6,368 nucleotides of DNA from Lachnoclostridium sp. UBA739 (lineage in GTDB: Bacteria; Bacillota_A; Clostridia; Lachnospirales; Lachnospiraceae): assembly GCA_002297865.1 (NCBI GenBank), contig DBKX01000390.1, positions 4,778-11,145 of the forward strand. Direction: 5' to 3'. The translations under genes were made by a program, and so were the position numbers. Numbering within the stretch: position 1 is the first letter of the stretch; each line of letters begins with the position of its first letter. Below the pieces are notes generated by a model. That model ran no database searches. It had not been told where the DNA came from and saw only the letters and a list, made by a program, of their open reading frames with translations. Positions 5,067-6,368 of the stretch are shown piece by piece.

Positions 5067-6368
5067 TTATTTTATTACAAATACATATGTCCCTTCTTTT
5101 AAGGATACTAAAGATTCTTCTAAGACTTTAAAACCATTGGCTGGTGCATACTTTCTTACCAGACCTTTATCATGTGAATACAAGATTAGTACTCCATCAT
5201 CTGCGAGGTGTTCCTTAATTTTTCTGAAAAACTGAATATATATCTGTTTTATTTCTTCCTCCCGAACATGTCCCATTGCAAATGGCATATCTGTTATTAC
5301 TTCATCAAACAAATATTCATGGGTAAAATCAAAAAAATCCCGATTAATAAAATGAATAATCTGACGCGCTTCTTCTGCATTGTTCCTAGCCTTTTTAATG
5401 GCCTCACCAAATGTGTCGATTCCGTACATTGTATTGGCTTTCGTCATTTTATGACGTTCAATCAGCATTGTTCCAACGCCACAAAACGGATCAAGAACTT
5501 GAGCATTTTCTTTCAAATAATCTTTTGCAAGTGCAACTGTTAACGCTGCATTTACTGGACGAATACTGGAAGCTACAGACTCCTTACGATATGAAAAACG
5601 CTCATCCTTTATTGTATACAATTTAACTAAAATATTGAAATTACCCTCTTTATTCTCCACAAAACGAAGTTCGATTTCATAATTAGACGTGGTATTAATT
5701 AACTTTCTGCTGGAATGCTGTTCAATGGCTAATGCTATTTTTTTTGCAAATGCAGCCTTCTTAGCCACTTCCATCTTCGTTTTCAATTCCACTCTAAAAT
5801 AAAATGGTGCCTTGCCATCATGGCGTTCCTCTAAAAAAGATAATAGCTTGGATGAAGCCACTTTCTTAGCTGCTGCCTCAATATCCATAGGACATGTTTG
5901 AACACCTTGTACTAAAAAAAGCAATTCTTGATAGGTTCGAATTGGTAAAACTTCTACAAGTGAACTCACTTTTGCCTGGATGCCTGCGTTAAATGCTCTT
6001 GCACGTGTTCCTTCTGGAAGCTGTTCCATGGTTGTAGCGATATGGTCACGATTCGTCAGCAGAATAATGTCCGCTGGCATCTCCTGCCCTGTAAATTCAT
6101 GTGTCTTAACGCCTTCCATCGTAACCACAAGACTAGACAGAGCACGCATTTCTTCCTGAATGTGTTTCTTACTTTCTTCTGTCATTTTCTCATTGGACAG
6201 CATCTCTAAGCGCTGCTTTATCTGAGGCATCAGACTTCTATAGTCCAATTCCCCAATTGCAACAAGATATGAACTTTTCACAAACAGCTTGTCTTCTCTT
6301 TCGTAAGCCTGAAATAAAGGTACAAGAAACTCTTGAATTCCCAATCCGCCCATAACGAGCGCTGCATT
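5067..6368 (-). CDS. THUMP/Rossmann-fold RNA methyltransferase, Trm14/RlmL-like (5' end beyond the right edge)
   Basis: Probable SAM-dependent methyltransferase that modifies guanosine N2 (or a similar position) in tRNA or rRNA. The frame is open to the window edge; an ATG at 6353 exists but five further sense codons precede it without a Shine-Dalgarno, so it is unlikely to be the start. Numbering from that Met, residues 1-80 are helical and resemble HEAT-like repeats. Residues about 90-195 fit a THUMP-like RNA-binding region (LPIRTYQELL, then FYFRVELK). The catalytic domain follows: SSIRPVNAAL (262-271), SAM motif DPFCGVGT (288-295), acidic Asp313 after the second strand, and motif IV TDMPFAMG (354-361), of the [N/D]xPF type used for exocyclic amino groups. 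It ends EGTYVFVIK. At least 434 residues are visible, longer than plain THUMP methyltransferases because of the helical N-terminus. Exact substrate is not clear. Confidence 0.78.
   Translation of the reverse strand, partial: NAALVMGGLGIQEFLVPLFQAYEREDKLFVKSSYLVAIGELDYRSLMPQIKQRLEMLSNEKMTEESKKHIQEEMRALSSLVVTMEGVKTHEFTGQEMPADIILLTNRDHIATTMEQLPEGTRARAFNAGIQAKVSSLVEVLPIRTYQELLFLVQGVQTCPMDIEAAAKKVASSKLLSFLEERHDGKAPFYFRVELKTKMEVAKKAAFAKKIALAIEQHSSRKLINTTSNYEIELRFVENKEGNFNILVKLYTIKDERFSYRKESVASSIRPVNAALTVALAKDYLKENAQVLDPFCGVGTMLIERHKMTKANTMYGIDTFGEAIKKARNNAEEARQIIHFINRDFFDFTHEYLFDEVITDMPFAMGHVREEEIKQIYIQFFRKIKEHLADDGVLILYSHDKGLVRKYAPANGFKVLEESLVSLKEGTYVFVIK

Noticed and set aside
5208..5626. Two overlapping plus-strand frames (5208-5543 and 5411-5626)
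   Set aside because: Both are antisense to the SAM-binding domain of the methyltransferase and have unusual composition.

Overview
The window is AT-rich, with TTTT/AAAA-rich intergenic DNA, purine-rich Shine-Dalgarno sequences, an A-like Rho-independent terminator and protein families typical of low-GC Firmicutes. The combination of a YheB-type DUF445 protein, a PAS/GGDEF-like/EAL protein, a clostridial-looking thymidine kinase and a large THUMP-type methyltransferase suggests a clostridium, most likely Lachnospiraceae. That placement is inference; no rRNA or other marker is present.

Layout, left to right. (1) The 5' part of a glutathione-peroxidase-family gene on the minus strand runs off the left edge (1-269). 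(2) A stretch of about 785 bp (270-1054) has no convincing gene but carries several good minus-strand promoters, including a perfect TTGACA-N17-TATAAT at 806-834, plus two short palindromes. (3) Two plus-strand genes follow: a DUF445 membrane protein (1055-1945) and a small conserved-looking protein of unknown function (2057-2407), which ends in a terminator (2432-2473). (4) The remaining genes are on the minus strand: a c-di-GMP phosphodiesterase-type PAS/GGDEF-like/EAL protein (2478-4148), thymidine kinase (4442-5032) and a THUMP/Rossmann RNA methyltransferase that enters from the right edge (5067-6368). The methyltransferase and thymidine kinase are 34 bp apart and probably form an operon, with transcription passing from the methyltransferase into tdk. 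The EAL gene has its own leader and an excellent Shine-Dalgarno sequence, so it is probably a separate unit.

The most unusual structure lies directly after the thymidine kinase stop codon: two long hairpins, 4 nt apart (4391-4440 and 4325-4386). Their stems are unrelated in sequence, but both loops contain the same two motifs in the same order (on the minus strand, TAGTTG, then 6-8 nt, then ACAGCGA). A G-U wobble that is only allowed in the minus-strand RNA, and a short U run after the second hairpin, suggest that they act as RNA in the tdk transcript. I do not recognise them as a known RNA class.

Other points of note are the loss of the catalytic-tetrad Gln (Lys instead) in the glutathione peroxidase homologue, a 9-bp homopolymer inside the spacer of its likely promoter, and a GGDEF signature decayed to GSDKF beside a fully conserved EAL domain.
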